From the NCBI RefSeq assembly GCF_051379705.1, contig NZ_CP179868.1:1550001-1614000 (forward strand): a stretch of DNA of 64,000 nucleotides, in the 5' to 3' direction. Source of the stretch: Ekhidna sp051379705 (lineage in GTDB: Bacteria > Bacteroidota > Bacteroidia > Cytophagales > Cyclobacteriaceae). The position numbers and the translations under genes were made by a program. Position 1 is the first letter of the stretch, and every line of letters begins with the position of its first letter. The notes below the pieces were generated by a model. The model was not told where the DNA came from. It was given only the letters and a program-made list of their open reading frames with translations, and ran no database searches. Positions 48,642 to 57,619 of this stretch are shown in pieces.

Positions 48642-50390
48642 TTGGAGATTTCAGAAAAAAGCACCCGCACCAAGATCAAGTCTCTTTTGGATGAGGCTTA
48701 CGAAAGCCGTATAAATAACCTGGATACTAGCATTAAGCTGGCTGAACAAGCCTTGAACTTGAGCAAAGAAAGTAGCGATACATCATGCATTGCAAAATCC
48801 CTTTCTCATCTATCTCTTTTCCATATGATTATTGGAGATTTTGATCTCTCTATTAATATGGCAAATGAAGCAATCGAGAACTTTGAAGAATTAAAAGATG
48901 AAAAAGGAATTGCTGATGCAAAGTATACGATCGCTGGTGCGCTTTATAAAACCAACGATTACAGCAAAGGGCTTAACTATCTGATCGACTGCCTGGCCAC
49001 ATACAAGAAACTGGATGATCACCATAATCTTGCACGTGTTCAGAAATCCATGGGAACAATCTATGAGTTTTTCGGTGACTTAAAAAGTGCAACTCAGAGC
49101 TATGAAGAGGCAATAGAATCAGGAAAAAAAGCGGGTGATTTGAATCTGCAATCCAATGCGTTTAACCCTCTTTCAGGTTTGTATTTAAACCAGAATAATA
49201 TCTCCAAAGCACTTGAGATCATTGAGGAATCCATTGCAATCAAGCAAAAAACGGGTGACGTTAGAGGATTGGCTTTTGCTCTATATGGTCGAGGAAAAGT
49301 ATTCACTCAAACCAAACAATTTGAAGAGGCTGAGCAAGATATCTTGCAATCAATCAAGATTCATGAAGAAATGGGAGAGAAGCTTGGTTGGGCGATGAGC
49401 CATCATAAACTTGGCGCTCTTTATATAAAAATGAATCGGCTGGATGAAGCGAGAGAGACATTGGTTAAAGCACTTGAGTATAGCAATAAGAATAAGATCA
49501 TCCTTATCAAATTCAAAGCAAACCTCCTACTGCACGAGATAGCCAAAAAGGAAGGAAACTTTGAGCTTGCGCTGAAATATATGTCTCAATATGTAGAAGA
49601 AAAAGAGAGTGTAATCAATGACAGGACAGCAAAAGTCATTGAAGGGTACGATGTAATTTCCAAAATGCACGCACTTGAGCATGAAGCCAATGCTCAAAAG
49701 GAAAAAGCCGATATTATAGAAAAGAAGAAAATTGAGCTTGATTCCTTCTTTTACCGTATTTCGCATGATCTGAAAGGACCAATTACTTCTTTGATGAGTC
49801 TAAATTATGTCGCTAAACTTGAAGTAAAAGATGAGGCTGCAATAAAGTTTATTACAGAATATGACGCTCAGGCAAATCGTCTTAATAATATTCTGGATGG
49901 GCTGCTTAGACTTACCAAGATGTCTTTCAATGAAGACTCCAAACAAGAGATAGACTTTGAAAAGATCATTTACGATTGTATCGCCTCATATAAATTTTTA
50001 GCCAACTATGAGCTTGTAGAATTTAAGATAGATGTTGACGCTAAAATCAAATATGAAGCTGAGTGGGCTTTGGTGAACACTATCATTCAAAACCTCATTG
50101 AAAACGGCATAAAATATGCCAGAATTGAGGACAACAAACCTCATATTTCTATTTCCGTGAATCAAAAAGGTGAATCAATAGAGATCGTTGCTTCAGATAA
50201 CGGAATCGGGATGGATGAAAAAACCGTTGAAAACATTTTTGTAATGTTCTTCAGAGCAAACCGAAAAATAGAAGGTACAGGTCTTGGACTGCATATCCTC
50301 AACCGTGCTATTGAACGTCTCAATGGAAAAATTTCGGCGGAAAGTAAACTGGGAGAAGGAACCACCTTTACGGTAGTCCTCCCCAAATAA
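48642..50390 (+). CDS. TPR-containing sensor histidine kinase
   Basis: This cytoplasmic kinase of 582 aa has about seven tetratricopeptide repeats (about 20-330; for example AKYTIAGALYKTNDYSKGLNYLIDCLATYKKL), a coiled coil (335-370), a HisKA domain with FFYRISHDLKGPITSLMSL, and a HATPase domain (NLIENGIKYA, DNGIGMDEKT, GTGLGLHILNRA). TPR input suggests control by a protein or peptide partner. No ATG is near the beginning, so TTG 48642 is taken as start with low certainty. It has no adjacent response regulator and ends 5 bp from the convergent lpdA. Confidence 0.88.
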   Translation: MEISEKSTRTKIKSLLDEAYESRINNLDTSIKLAEQALNLSKESSDTSCIAKSLSHLSLFHMIIGDFDLSINMANEAIENFEELKDEKGIADAKYTIAGALYKTNDYSKGLNYLIDCLATYKKLDDHHNLARVQKSMGTIYEFFGDLKSATQSYEEAIESGKKAGDLNLQSNAFNPLSGLYLNQNNISKALEIIEESIAIKQKTGDVRGLAFALYGRGKVFTQTKQFEEAEQDILQSIKIHEEMGEKLGWAMSHHKLGALYIKMNRLDEARETLVKALEYSNKNKIILIKFKANLLLHEIAKKEGNFELALKYMSQYVEEKESVINDRTAKVIEGYDVISKMHALEHEANAQKEKADIIEKKKIELDSFFYRISHDLKGPITSLMSLNYVAKLEVKDEAAIKFITEYDAQANRLNNILDGLLRLTKMSFNEDSKQEIDFEKIIYDCIASYKFLANYELVEFKIDVDAKIKYEAEWALVNTIIQNLIENGIKYARIEDNKPHISISVNQKGESIEIVASDNGIGMDEKTVENIFVMFFRANRKIEGTGLGLHILNRAIERLNGKISAESKLGEGTTFTVVLPK

Positions 50391-50395
50391 AATTA

Positions 50396-51790
50396 TTACA
50401 TATGTATTGGCCTATTCTCAGTAGCCGCAAGCGCTGCTTCTTTGAATGCTTCCATATATGTTGGATGCGCATGTGACATTCTCGCAATGTCTTCAGCTGA
50501 AGCCCGATATTCCATCGCAGTAACTCCTGCCGCGATCATATCTGCAGCTCTAGCTCCAATGATGTGAACACCCAAAACCTCATCTGTTTCTTTATCAGCC
50601 AAAATCTTCACCAGACCTTCCGTATCCATGCTGGCACGTGCTCGACCTAATGCTTTGTAAGGGAATTTTCCTGTTTTATATTTTCGGCCCTGCTCCTTCA
50701 ATTGCTCTTCGGTGTATCCAACAGACGCAACCTCAGGCCAGGTGTAAACGACACCAGGAATCAGATTATAATTGATATGTGGCTTCTGTCCTACAATTGA
50801 TTCGGCTACAAACACGCCTTCTTCTTCTGCCTTGTGTGCAAGCATCGCTCCCTTCACGACATCACCTATTGCATAGATATTGTCAACGTTGGTTCTTAGG
50901 TGATCATCCACCTCAACTCTTCCTTTATCATCCATTTTCACACCGGCTTTATCCAAACCAAGATTATCAGTGTAAGGTCGTCTTCCTATTGACACCAAGC
51001 AGTAATCTCCTTTTATCTGAACTTCCTCCCCTTTTTTGGTTTCTGCTTTCACTGTTACATTCTTGCCTTTCTTCTCTACTCCGGTCACCTTATGTCCCAG
51101 ATAAAATTCAAAACCTAAACCTTTCAATGATTTCTGTAGCTCTTTCCCCATGGTAGAATCCATAGTTGGTATGAGGCTGTCCAAATACTCAACAACAGAA
51201 ACCTTAGCGCCAAGTCTGGCATAAACGGAACCTAGCTCCACTCCTATTACTCCGCCTCCAATCACGATCATGTGCTTTGGTACATCTTTGAGTTCTAAAG
51301 CCTCCGTGCTTGTGATCACCCGATCTTTGTCAAGCTCAATAAAGGGTAAATTGGCTGGCTTAGAACCTGTCGCAATAATTACCTTCTCTGCTGTGATTTT
51401 CTTCTTGTCTTTGCCTTCAATTTGAATCGTGTTCTTGTCAACAAAGCTTCCCATCCCATGAAAAACATCTATTTTGTTTTTGTTCATCAGGTAGTCAATG
51501 CCTTCCACATTCTGCTTCACTACATCAGCCTTCCGATCAATCATCTGCTTCAGATTCACCTTTGGCTTATTGATATCAATTCCGTGTGTTTTGAAGGTAT
51601 GTTCCGCATTGTGAAAATGCTCAGAAGAATCCAGCAATGCTTTGGAAGGAATACATCCTACATTCAAACATGTTCCTCCCAGCGTGTCATATTTCTCAAT
51701 GATGGCTGTTTTCAACCCTAGTTGTGCGCATCGGATAGCTGCTACATATCCACCGGGACCTGAACCTATTACTACTACTTGATAATCCAT
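50396..51790 (-). CDS. lpdA: Dihydrolipoyl dehydrogenase (E3)
   Basis: E3 reoxidises the lipoyl groups of 2-oxoacid dehydrogenase complexes and makes NADH. The 464-aa protein has the FAD motif GSGPGGYVAAIRCAQLG, the redox disulfide GGTCLNVGCIPSK (Cys41, Cys46), the NAD motif VIGGGVIGVELGSVYARLGA and the C-terminal HAHPTYMEAFKEA with the catalytic His. It lies downstream of odhA-odhB and is separated from odhB by a four-helix-bundle gene. It probably also serves the branched-chain E1 at 33583. Confidence 0.96.
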   Translation of the reverse strand: MDYQVVVIGSGPGGYVAAIRCAQLGLKTAIIEKYDTLGGTCLNVGCIPSKALLDSSEHFHNAEHTFKTHGIDINKPKVNLKQMIDRKADVVKQNVEGIDYLMNKNKIDVFHGMGSFVDKNTIQIEGKDKKKITAEKVIIATGSKPANLPFIELDKDRVITSTEALELKDVPKHMIVIGGGVIGVELGSVYARLGAKVSVVEYLDSLIPTMDSTMGKELQKSLKGLGFEFYLGHKVTGVEKKGKNVTVKAETKKGEEVQIKGDYCLVSIGRRPYTDNLGLDKAGVKMDDKGRVEVDDHLRTNVDNIYAIGDVVKGAMLAHKAEEEGVFVAESIVGQKPHINYNLIPGVVYTWPEVASVGYTEEQLKEQGRKYKTGKFPYKALGRARASMDTEGLVKILADKETDEVLGVHIIGARAADMIAAGVTAMEYRASAEDIARMSHAHPTYMEAFKEAALAATENRPIHM

Positions 51791-51814
51791 TTCTTTTCTT
51801 TTGAAGTAAAAAGC

Positions 51815-51828
51815 ACCTTGTACAAGGT
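51815..51828. repeat. Palindrome at the 3' side of the four-helix-bundle gene
   Basis: ACCTTGTACAAGGT is its own reverse complement and lies 2 bp beyond the stop codon of the minus-strand four-helix-bundle gene. It is continued by ACTAAG, so the string AGGTACTAAG echoes the GGTACTTAAT of the repeats at the other end. Confidence 0.4.
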
Positions 51829-51829
51829 A

Positions 51830-52183
51830 CTAAGATTTAAGACTCTGTTTTAACTTGAAAATCATGTTCGATATGGATGGAATTTCGATTTCAGTTTTTT
51901 CTGAATCTTCCTTTGAAATAAAATCCATATTCCTGGCAATAATTAGCTGAGTCTCTAACTCATACGCCGAACCTTGAGCAAATCCAAGAAACTGTTCGAA
52001 CTCTCCATTTGTATTTTTTTCAGCTCCTTCTGCGATGTTAGGGGCAATTGAAACCGAACTTCGTCTCATTTGAGAAATAAGTCCAAACTTTTCTTCGGAG
52101 GGGAATCCTTGAGTAAACCCATAGACTTCCAAAGACAAATTCAATGCCTTTTTCAAAACTTCTAATTCATTATATCTATGCAT
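51830..52183 (-). CDS. Four-helix-bundle (S23-type, 23S rRNA intervening-sequence family) protein
   Basis: The 117-aa protein matches the S23/four-helix-bundle family: ALNLSLEVYGFTQGFPSEEKFGLISQMRRSSVSIAPNIAEGAEKNTNGEFEQFLGFAQGSAYELETQLIIAR is its conserved core. Relatives are encoded in intervening sequences of 23S rRNA genes in some spirochaetes and as free-standing, apparently mobile genes in Bacteroidota. Here it interrupts the odhB-lpdA gene order and is bounded by repeats (52181-52218 and 51815-51828), so it looks like an insertion. The molecular role is not established. Confidence 0.88.
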   Translation of the reverse strand: MHRYNELEVLKKALNLSLEVYGFTQGFPSEEKFGLISQMRRSSVSIAPNIAEGAEKNTNGEFEQFLGFAQGSAYELETQLIIARNMDFISKEDSEKTEIEIPSISNMIFKLKQSLKS

Positions 52184-52218
52184 ACCTGGTACTTAATCCC
52201 TCATACCTAATACTTAAT
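52181..52218. repeat. Two tandem 17-bp repeats at the start of the four-helix-bundle gene
   Basis: CATACCTGGTACTTAAT (52181-52197) and CATACCTAATACTTAAT (52202-52218) differ at two positions. The first overlaps the gene's start codon and the second reaches the stop codon of odhB. Such GTACT/TACTTAAT strings beside this gene family suggest the edge of a small mobile insertion. Confidence 0.55.
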
Positions 52219-53780
52219 TAGACTCCTAGCATTAATCGTGTAGGATCTTCCAATAACTGCTTTACTCTCACGAGGAAGCTCACCGACTCTCGTCCGTCGA
52301 TAATTCTGTGATCGTAAGACAGAGCAACATACATCATTGGTCTTACTACTACTTCACCATTTTCAACCACCGCTCGCTCTACGATGTTGTGCATCCCAAG
52401 AATTGCCGATTGCGGCGCATTGATAATGGGTGTTGACATCATTGATCCAAAGACTCCACCATTCGTAATCGTGAAAGTTCCTCCTTCCATCTCTTCGATG
52501 CTCAACTTATTGTCTCTCGCTTTTGTAGCTAATCTGATTACCTCTTTCTCAATCTGTACAAAATTCATTGACTCAGCATTTCGGATCACCGGAACTACGA
52601 GTCCTTTTGGAGCAGATACTGCGATTGAAATATCACAGTAGTCGCTAAATATCAACTCATTTCCATCGATCTGTCCATTTACAGCCGGCCATTCCTGAAG
52701 GGCTACACAAACAGCCTTGGTGAAGAAGGACATAAAACCTAGTCCTACCTCATGCTTCTCTTTAAACTCTTCTTTGTATTTCTTTCTCAGGTCCATGATT
52801 GGCTTCATGTTCACCTCATTGAATGTGGTCAACATTGCTGTTTCATTCTTTACAGATACCAATCGACGAGAAACAGTCTTTCTTAATGAAGACATTTTTT
52901 CTCTTCGCTGCTCTCGACTGACTCCTCCTCCAAAAGTTGGTGCCTCGAATTGCGGCTTAGCTGGTTTGTCATCAGCTTTGGAAGATTCTTTCGAAGTAGA
53001 CTTCTGCGCACTCATTGCATCTTCTTTCGTTATACGTCCGTCTTTCCCTGTTCCTTTCACATCTGAAGCAGAAATTCCTTTTTCATCAAGAATTTTGGCT
53101 GCCGCAGGTGATGCATGTCCTGTGGCGTACGTTTCATTACCTGGATCAGAGCTTGAAGATGTATCTGAACTTTCTGAACTTCCGGAACCAGAATCTGAGG
53201 AAGGCGCTCCACCTTCCATTACTTCAATCTTGCATATAAGCGCGCCGATTTCAAGTGTATCTCCTTCTTGTGCTACGATTTGCAATTTCCCCTGAGCCTC
53301 GGCTGTCAGATCAAAGGTTGCTTTATCAGATTCGATTTCCGCAATTACTTCATCCAATTCAACAAAATCACCATCGCCTTTAGCCCAATTGGAAATCGTC
53401 ACTTCTGTAATGGACTCTCCAACGGCTGGAACCTTCATCTCTAAAACTTCACCTGTTGCCTTAGCTTCTGATGAAGAGCTATCAGTTGAAACACTTTCAG
53501 ATGCAGGTTTGGAGTCAGCTGAAGATGAACTACCTCCTCCTGAGGCGCTTTCATCAATTTCGCATAACACTGCTCCGATCTCCAGCGTATCTCCTTCTTG
53601 TGCTTTGATACTTAGTTTTCCGGCTGCTTCAGCGGTAACTTCAAAGGTGGCTTTATCTGACTCAAGCTCGCAAATCACCTCATCCATCTCTACCATGTCT
53701 CCGTCGCTCTTGGTCCATGATGCTACGATCACTTCTGTGATTGACTCACCTACCGCAGGAACTTTCATTTCAAGACTCAT
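52218..53780 (-). CDS. odhB: 2-oxoglutarate dehydrogenase E2, dihydrolipoyl succinyltransferase
   Basis: E2 of the 2-oxoglutarate dehydrogenase complex, 520 aa. Two lipoyl domains occupy about 1-78 and 113-190, each with the lipoylated Lys in ESDKATF (Lys43 in the first). They are joined by Ser/Gly/Asp-rich linkers. A peripheral-subunit-binding domain follows (about 222-257, ASPAAAKILDEKGISASDVKGTGKDGRITKEDA), then the catalytic domain with SYDHRIIDGRESVSFL. Two lipoyl domains are more than the single one of Escherichia coli SucB. It is 48 nt downstream of odhA. Confidence 0.94.
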   Translation of the reverse strand: MSLEMKVPAVGESITEVIVASWTKSDGDMVEMDEVICELESDKATFEVTAEAAGKLSIKAQEGDTLEIGAVLCEIDESASGGGSSSSADSKPASESVSTDSSSSEAKATGEVLEMKVPAVGESITEVTISNWAKGDGDFVELDEVIAEIESDKATFDLTAEAQGKLQIVAQEGDTLEIGALICKIEVMEGGAPSSDSGSGSSESSDTSSSSDPGNETYATGHASPAAAKILDEKGISASDVKGTGKDGRITKEDAMSAQKSTSKESSKADDKPAKPQFEAPTFGGGVSREQRREKMSSLRKTVSRRLVSVKNETAMLTTFNEVNMKPIMDLRKKYKEEFKEKHEVGLGFMSFFTKAVCVALQEWPAVNGQIDGNELIFSDYCDISIAVSAPKGLVVPVIRNAESMNFVQIEKEVIRLATKARDNKLSIEEMEGGTFTITNGGVFGSMMSTPIINAPQSAILGMHNIVERAVVENGEVVVRPMMYVALSYDHRIIDGRESVSFLVRVKQLLEDPTRLMLGV

Positions 53781-53828
53781 TTTCTTCTTGTTTAATTTTT
53801 TGTATTTCTAATTCGGCATATGCCGATA

Positions 53829-56549
53829 TTATAGTTCAAATGCCTGTTTTACCAAATTGGCTTGCTCTTCCTTGTGGATTTTTGAATATCCTGTTGCAGG
53901 AGAAGCACCTATCTTCCTACCTACTACTTCGAAATCCATATCTATTCTGGTTTTAATAAAACTCCACGCTCCCATATTTCGTGGTTCTTCTTGCACCCAC
54001 ACCAACTTTGGATTATTGTATTTTTTCAGAATTGCGTCAATCTGCTTCTGAGGCCAAGGATAAATCTGCTCGATCCGCACGATTGCTATATCCTTTGATT
54101 TCTTCTTTTTCTGTTCCTCTAATAGATCAAAGTAGATTTTGCCAGAGCAGAAAAGAACTTTCTTAACACTCTTGTTGGTCACAAAATCATCACCAATTAC
54201 TTCCTGGAATTTTCCTGATGTGAAATCTTTGATTGGTGAAACCACACCTGGATGTCTTAACAATGATTTAGGGGAGAATACGATTGCTGGTTTTCTGAAT
54301 TCCCAAGTCACTTGCCTACGCATCAAGTGGAAAATATTAGACGAAGTAGTCAGATTTGCTATTACAATATTCTCATTTGAGCACATCTGTAGGAATCTCT
54401 CCATGCGTGCACTCGAGTGCTCCGGCCCCTGCCCTTCGTATCCGTGCGGCAGTAACATCACCAATCCATTCATTCTTTGCCACTTGCTCTCCGCACTTGC
54501 GATAAACTGGTCGATCATGATTTGTGCTCCGTTGGCGAAATCGCCAAACTGAGCTTCCCAAATAACCAATGCATTTGGTGTCGCCATTGCGTAACCGTAT
54601 TCGAATCCTAGCACTCCGTACTCTGAAAGCAAGGAATTGTATATTCTCAATGGCTGCTGCTTGTCCTGAATATTGTTCAGACCGCAATACGGTTCGTTTG
54701 TATTCGTATCAAAGAAGTAGGCATGTCTATGTGAAAATGTGCCACGCTTCACATCTTGACCTGACATTCTTACAATTGTTCCATCTGCAAGTAGTGAGCC
54801 ATAAGCCAATAGCTCGGCATCAGCCCATCCAAGCTCTTTCTTTTCAAAGAAGTTTGCTTTGCGATCTTTAAGTAGTTTCTCAATTTGTCGGAGTGGCTTA
54901 AACCCTTTAGGCACTTGGCTAACAGCCTCACCCACTTTTTTTATCATTGCATCGGAGATGCTGGTGTCGGGAGACTTATCAAAATCATTTTCTTTTGACC
55001 TTCGAAGATGATCCCATTCTTCCTCAATTTTCTGAGGCTTGTAAGGCAAAGGATTTTCCTTGATATCATTCAACCGATCCTGAAGCTTGGCTTTGAATTC
55101 CTTCTCTAGCTTCTTGATTTCATTATCACTTAAATCACCCTGCTCTGTCAATTTTTTAACATAGACCTCTCTAGGATTTGGGTGCTTGCCAATCGCGTTA
55201 TATAGCTTCGGCTGAGTAAATTTAGGCTCATCACTTTCATTGTGTCCATGCCTTCTATAACACAGCATATCGATAAAGATGTCCTTATGGAATTTTTGTC
55301 GATACTCGACTGCTAAATTGGCACAGAATTGAACCGCTTCGGCATCATCACCATTTACGTGAAGAATTGGCGCATCAACAATTTTAGCCAAATCAGTACA
55401 ATAAATACTTGATCGAGCGTCTACGAAATCGGTGGTAAATCCAACTTGGTTATTTATCACAAAGTGTATAGTTCCTCCTGTTTTGTAACCTTCCAGTAGA
55501 GACATTTGGATACACTCATAAACGATTCCCTGACCAGCTACAGCAGCATCTCCATGGATCAAAACAGGAATAGCTTTTTCCATATTTCCCGAATATTCAT
55601 CATCGATCTGGGCACGGCTATATCCTAACACAACCGGATCCACTGCCTCTAAATGTGAAGGGTTAGGAGCAAGTTTCACGTACATTTTCCTATTTGCAGT
55701 CGTCTCCAAATGGGATGCATATCCAAGGTGGTACTTCACATCACCATCTCCCATTGTAAGGTCGACTTCCTGATTTCCTTCAAACTCACTAAATATCTCT
55801 TCATAGGTTTTTCCCATGATATTAGCCAAAACATTGAGCCTTCCACGGTGAGCCATTCCAATGATAACTTCCTCGGCATCCAACTCTGCGCCTTTGTTGA
55901 TGATCTTATCAAGCGCCGGAATCATGTTCTCCCCGCCTTCTAATGAAAACCTTTTCTGTCCCAGAAATTTGGTATGCAAGAAGTTCTCAAAACCACTGGC
56001 TTCATTGAGTTTGGATAGAATTCGATTCTTCTCTTCTTTGGAAGGATTGATATTTGCTCCTTCAGATTCAATTTTCGTTTTAAGCCACTCACTAATATTC
56101 GAATCACGAATGTGATTGTACTCAAAGCCTATATGACCGGCGTAAACTTTTTTAAGCTTATCTAGAATCTTTCTCAAGGAGGTTTTTCCCAATCCAACTT
56201 CAGATCCAACCTCAAATTCTGAATCCAGGTCTTTTTCAGAAAGACCAAAGTCTGATAGTTCCAATTTAGCAGAATGAGGCCTGCGTTCCCGAACAGGATT
56301 TGTATCAGAAACAAGGTGGGCCCATGATCTATAATTATAAATCAAATTTCGAACTGCAGTCTCTTTTGGTGTGGCTACAGAAGTATCTTCTCCTGCTTCA
56401 CCGTATTTTTCCTGAGCAAATTCAAATCCCTCGAAGAATTTCTTCCAGGATTCATCAATACTTTCAGGGTTATCTTTGTACGCTTTGAATAACTCATCAA
56501 GGTAATTACCGTGAGCATTGGCGATGTAGGAATATTTATCCATATTCAT
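53829..56549 (-). CDS. odhA: 2-oxoglutarate dehydrogenase E1
   Basis: The thiamine-diphosphate-dependent E1 of 2-oxoglutarate dehydrogenase, 906 aa, starts the TCA-cycle step to succinyl-CoA. The N-terminal E2-binding segment is NAHGNYLDELFKAYKDNPESIDESWKKFFEGFE. The core has GMAHRGRLNVLANIMGK, the TPP/Mg segment HGDAAVAGQGIVYECIQMS, CYRRHGHNESDEP, and FEYGYAMATPNALVIWEAQFGDFANGAQ in the transketolase-like domain. ATG 56549 or ATG 56543 could be used. A -7 element lies 14 nt upstream. odhB and lpdA follow on the same strand. Confidence 0.96.
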   Translation of the reverse strand: MNMDKYSYIANAHGNYLDELFKAYKDNPESIDESWKKFFEGFEFAQEKYGEAGEDTSVATPKETAVRNLIYNYRSWAHLVSDTNPVRERRPHSAKLELSDFGLSEKDLDSEFEVGSEVGLGKTSLRKILDKLKKVYAGHIGFEYNHIRDSNISEWLKTKIESEGANINPSKEEKNRILSKLNEASGFENFLHTKFLGQKRFSLEGGENMIPALDKIINKGAELDAEEVIIGMAHRGRLNVLANIMGKTYEEIFSEFEGNQEVDLTMGDGDVKYHLGYASHLETTANRKMYVKLAPNPSHLEAVDPVVLGYSRAQIDDEYSGNMEKAIPVLIHGDAAVAGQGIVYECIQMSLLEGYKTGGTIHFVINNQVGFTTDFVDARSSIYCTDLAKIVDAPILHVNGDDAEAVQFCANLAVEYRQKFHKDIFIDMLCYRRHGHNESDEPKFTQPKLYNAIGKHPNPREVYVKKLTEQGDLSDNEIKKLEKEFKAKLQDRLNDIKENPLPYKPQKIEEEWDHLRRSKENDFDKSPDTSISDAMIKKVGEAVSQVPKGFKPLRQIEKLLKDRKANFFEKKELGWADAELLAYGSLLADGTIVRMSGQDVKRGTFSHRHAYFFDTNTNEPYCGLNNIQDKQQPLRIYNSLLSEYGVLGFEYGYAMATPNALVIWEAQFGDFANGAQIMIDQFIASAESKWQRMNGLVMLLPHGYEGQGPEHSSARMERFLQMCSNENIVIANLTTSSNIFHLMRRQVTWEFRKPAIVFSPKSLLRHPGVVSPIKDFTSGKFQEVIGDDFVTNKSVKKVLFCSGKIYFDLLEEQKKKKSKDIAIVRIEQIYPWPQKQIDAILKKYNNPKLVWVQEEPRNMGAWSFIKTRIDMDFEVVGRKIGASPATGYSKIHKEEQANLVKQAFEL

Positions 56550-56562
56550 TTGTGTTCTGAAA

Positions 56563-56570
56563 CAAAGGTA
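56563..56570 (-). promoter_or_regulatory. -7 element of odhA
   Basis: On the minus strand TACCTTTG matches TAnnTTTG exactly and ends 13 nt before the odhA ATG. Confidence 0.5.
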
Positions 56571-56783
56571 GAGGTAATAAAGTTTCTATAAAAATTGTAA
56601 AATCGCTTATGCAAATACACATTAGCTTCTAAACAAAATTTGATCTTTAAAAAGCCCATTTCAAGTTATTTAAGCAGCAAATTCAACCAAGATTCACCAG
56701 TTGTCAATTTGAGTGTTACCTACGCGACTAATCGTTGATTTTATTTGTTTCAGTATAGACTTCTCACAACGAGAAAAATAGAC

Positions 56784-56791
56784 TACATTTG
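56784..56791 (+). promoter_or_regulatory. -7 element of rpsP
   Basis: TACATTTG matches TAnnTTTG exactly, 51 nt before the rpsP ATG at 56843. The string TACATTTG also occurs at the iron operon (6768) and before the M23-type gene (62597). Confidence 0.55.
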
Positions 56792-56842
56792 CGCTCCATT
56801 TTTAAAACTTTTGATGGACGAGTTCCATAAACAAAAAGAATT

Positions 56843-57613
56843 ATGTCAGTAAAAATCAGACTAGCGCGTCGAGGACGCAAAAAACAAGCCATGTACGATG
56901 TAGTCGTGGCAGATGCTAGAGCACCACGAGATGGTCGCTTTATCGAGAAGATTGGTACCTACAATCCCAACACAGATCCCGCTTCCATTAATTTGGATGA
57001 CAACAAGGCGTTTGATTGGGTTATGAAAGGTGCACAGCCTACAGATACTGTTAGAGCTATGCTTTCATATAGAGGTGTCATGATGAGAAAACATCTACAA
57101 GTAGGTGTAAATAAAGGTGCAATCACACAAGAAGAAGCAGATAAGAAGCTTGAAGCTTGGGTTAAAGACAAGGAGTCTAAGATTCAGGGCAAAGTAGATA
57201 CTCTTGCTAAGGCGAAAGCTGACAAGAAGAAAGCTGCTCTTGAAGCTGAGAAGAAAGTGAGTGATGCAAGAGCTGAAGAGTTGAAGAAAAAAGCTCAAGA
57301 AGCTGAAGCTGCTTTGGTTGAAGAAATCAAGGAAGGTGGAGCAGAGGAGAATGAGGACGTTGAGGAAGATGTAGCTGAGGTTGAAGAAACCCAGACTGCT
57401 GAAGTGAAAGAAGAAACTCCTGTTGAGGAGGCTAAAGAGGAGCCAAAAGCTGAGGTGAAGGAAGAAGCTCCTGCTGAAGAGGTGAAGGAAGAACCAAAAA
57501 CTGAGGCTAAAGAAGAAGCTCCTGCTGAAGAAGCAAAAGAAGAGCCTAAGGCTGAAGCGAAGGAAGAAGCTCCTGCTGAAGAAGCAAAAGAAGAAGACAA
57601 AAAAGAGGGTTAA
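56843..57613 (+). CDS. rpsP: 30S ribosomal protein S16 with long acidic repeat tail
   Basis: The first ~85 residues are S16 (SVKIRLARRGRKKQAMYDVVVADARAPRDGRFIEKIGTYNP), part of the 30S body. Most bacterial S16 proteins end soon after; Bacteroidota members carry an extension, and here the protein is 256 aa. Residues about 100-185 are a Lys/Glu/Ala-rich helix, and residues 187-256 are four copies of a 17-residue unit of the form E-V-K-E-E-A-P-A-E-E-x-K-E-E-P-K-x. The tail is strongly acidic and probably disordered or helical. It begins the rpsP-rimM-trmD operon. Confidence 0.95.
   Translation: MSVKIRLARRGRKKQAMYDVVVADARAPRDGRFIEKIGTYNPNTDPASINLDDNKAFDWVMKGAQPTDTVRAMLSYRGVMMRKHLQVGVNKGAITQEEADKKLEAWVKDKESKIQGKVDTLAKAKADKKKAALEAEKKVSDARAEELKKKAQEAEAALVEEIKEGGAEENEDVEEDVAEVEETQTAEVKEETPVEEAKEEPKAEVKEEAPAEEVKEEPKTEAKEEAPAEEAKEEPKAEAKEEAPAEEAKEEDKKEG
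57401..57610 (+). repeat. 51-bp tandem repeat in the rpsP 3' end
   Basis: Four in-frame copies of a 51-bp unit encode the acidic tail of S16 (residues 187-256). The last is slightly diverged and ends DKKEG. The units differ mainly at Val/Ala and Thr/Ala codons. Recombination or slippage could change the copy number without shifting the frame. Confidence 0.85.
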
Positions 57614-57619
57614 TCTGCT

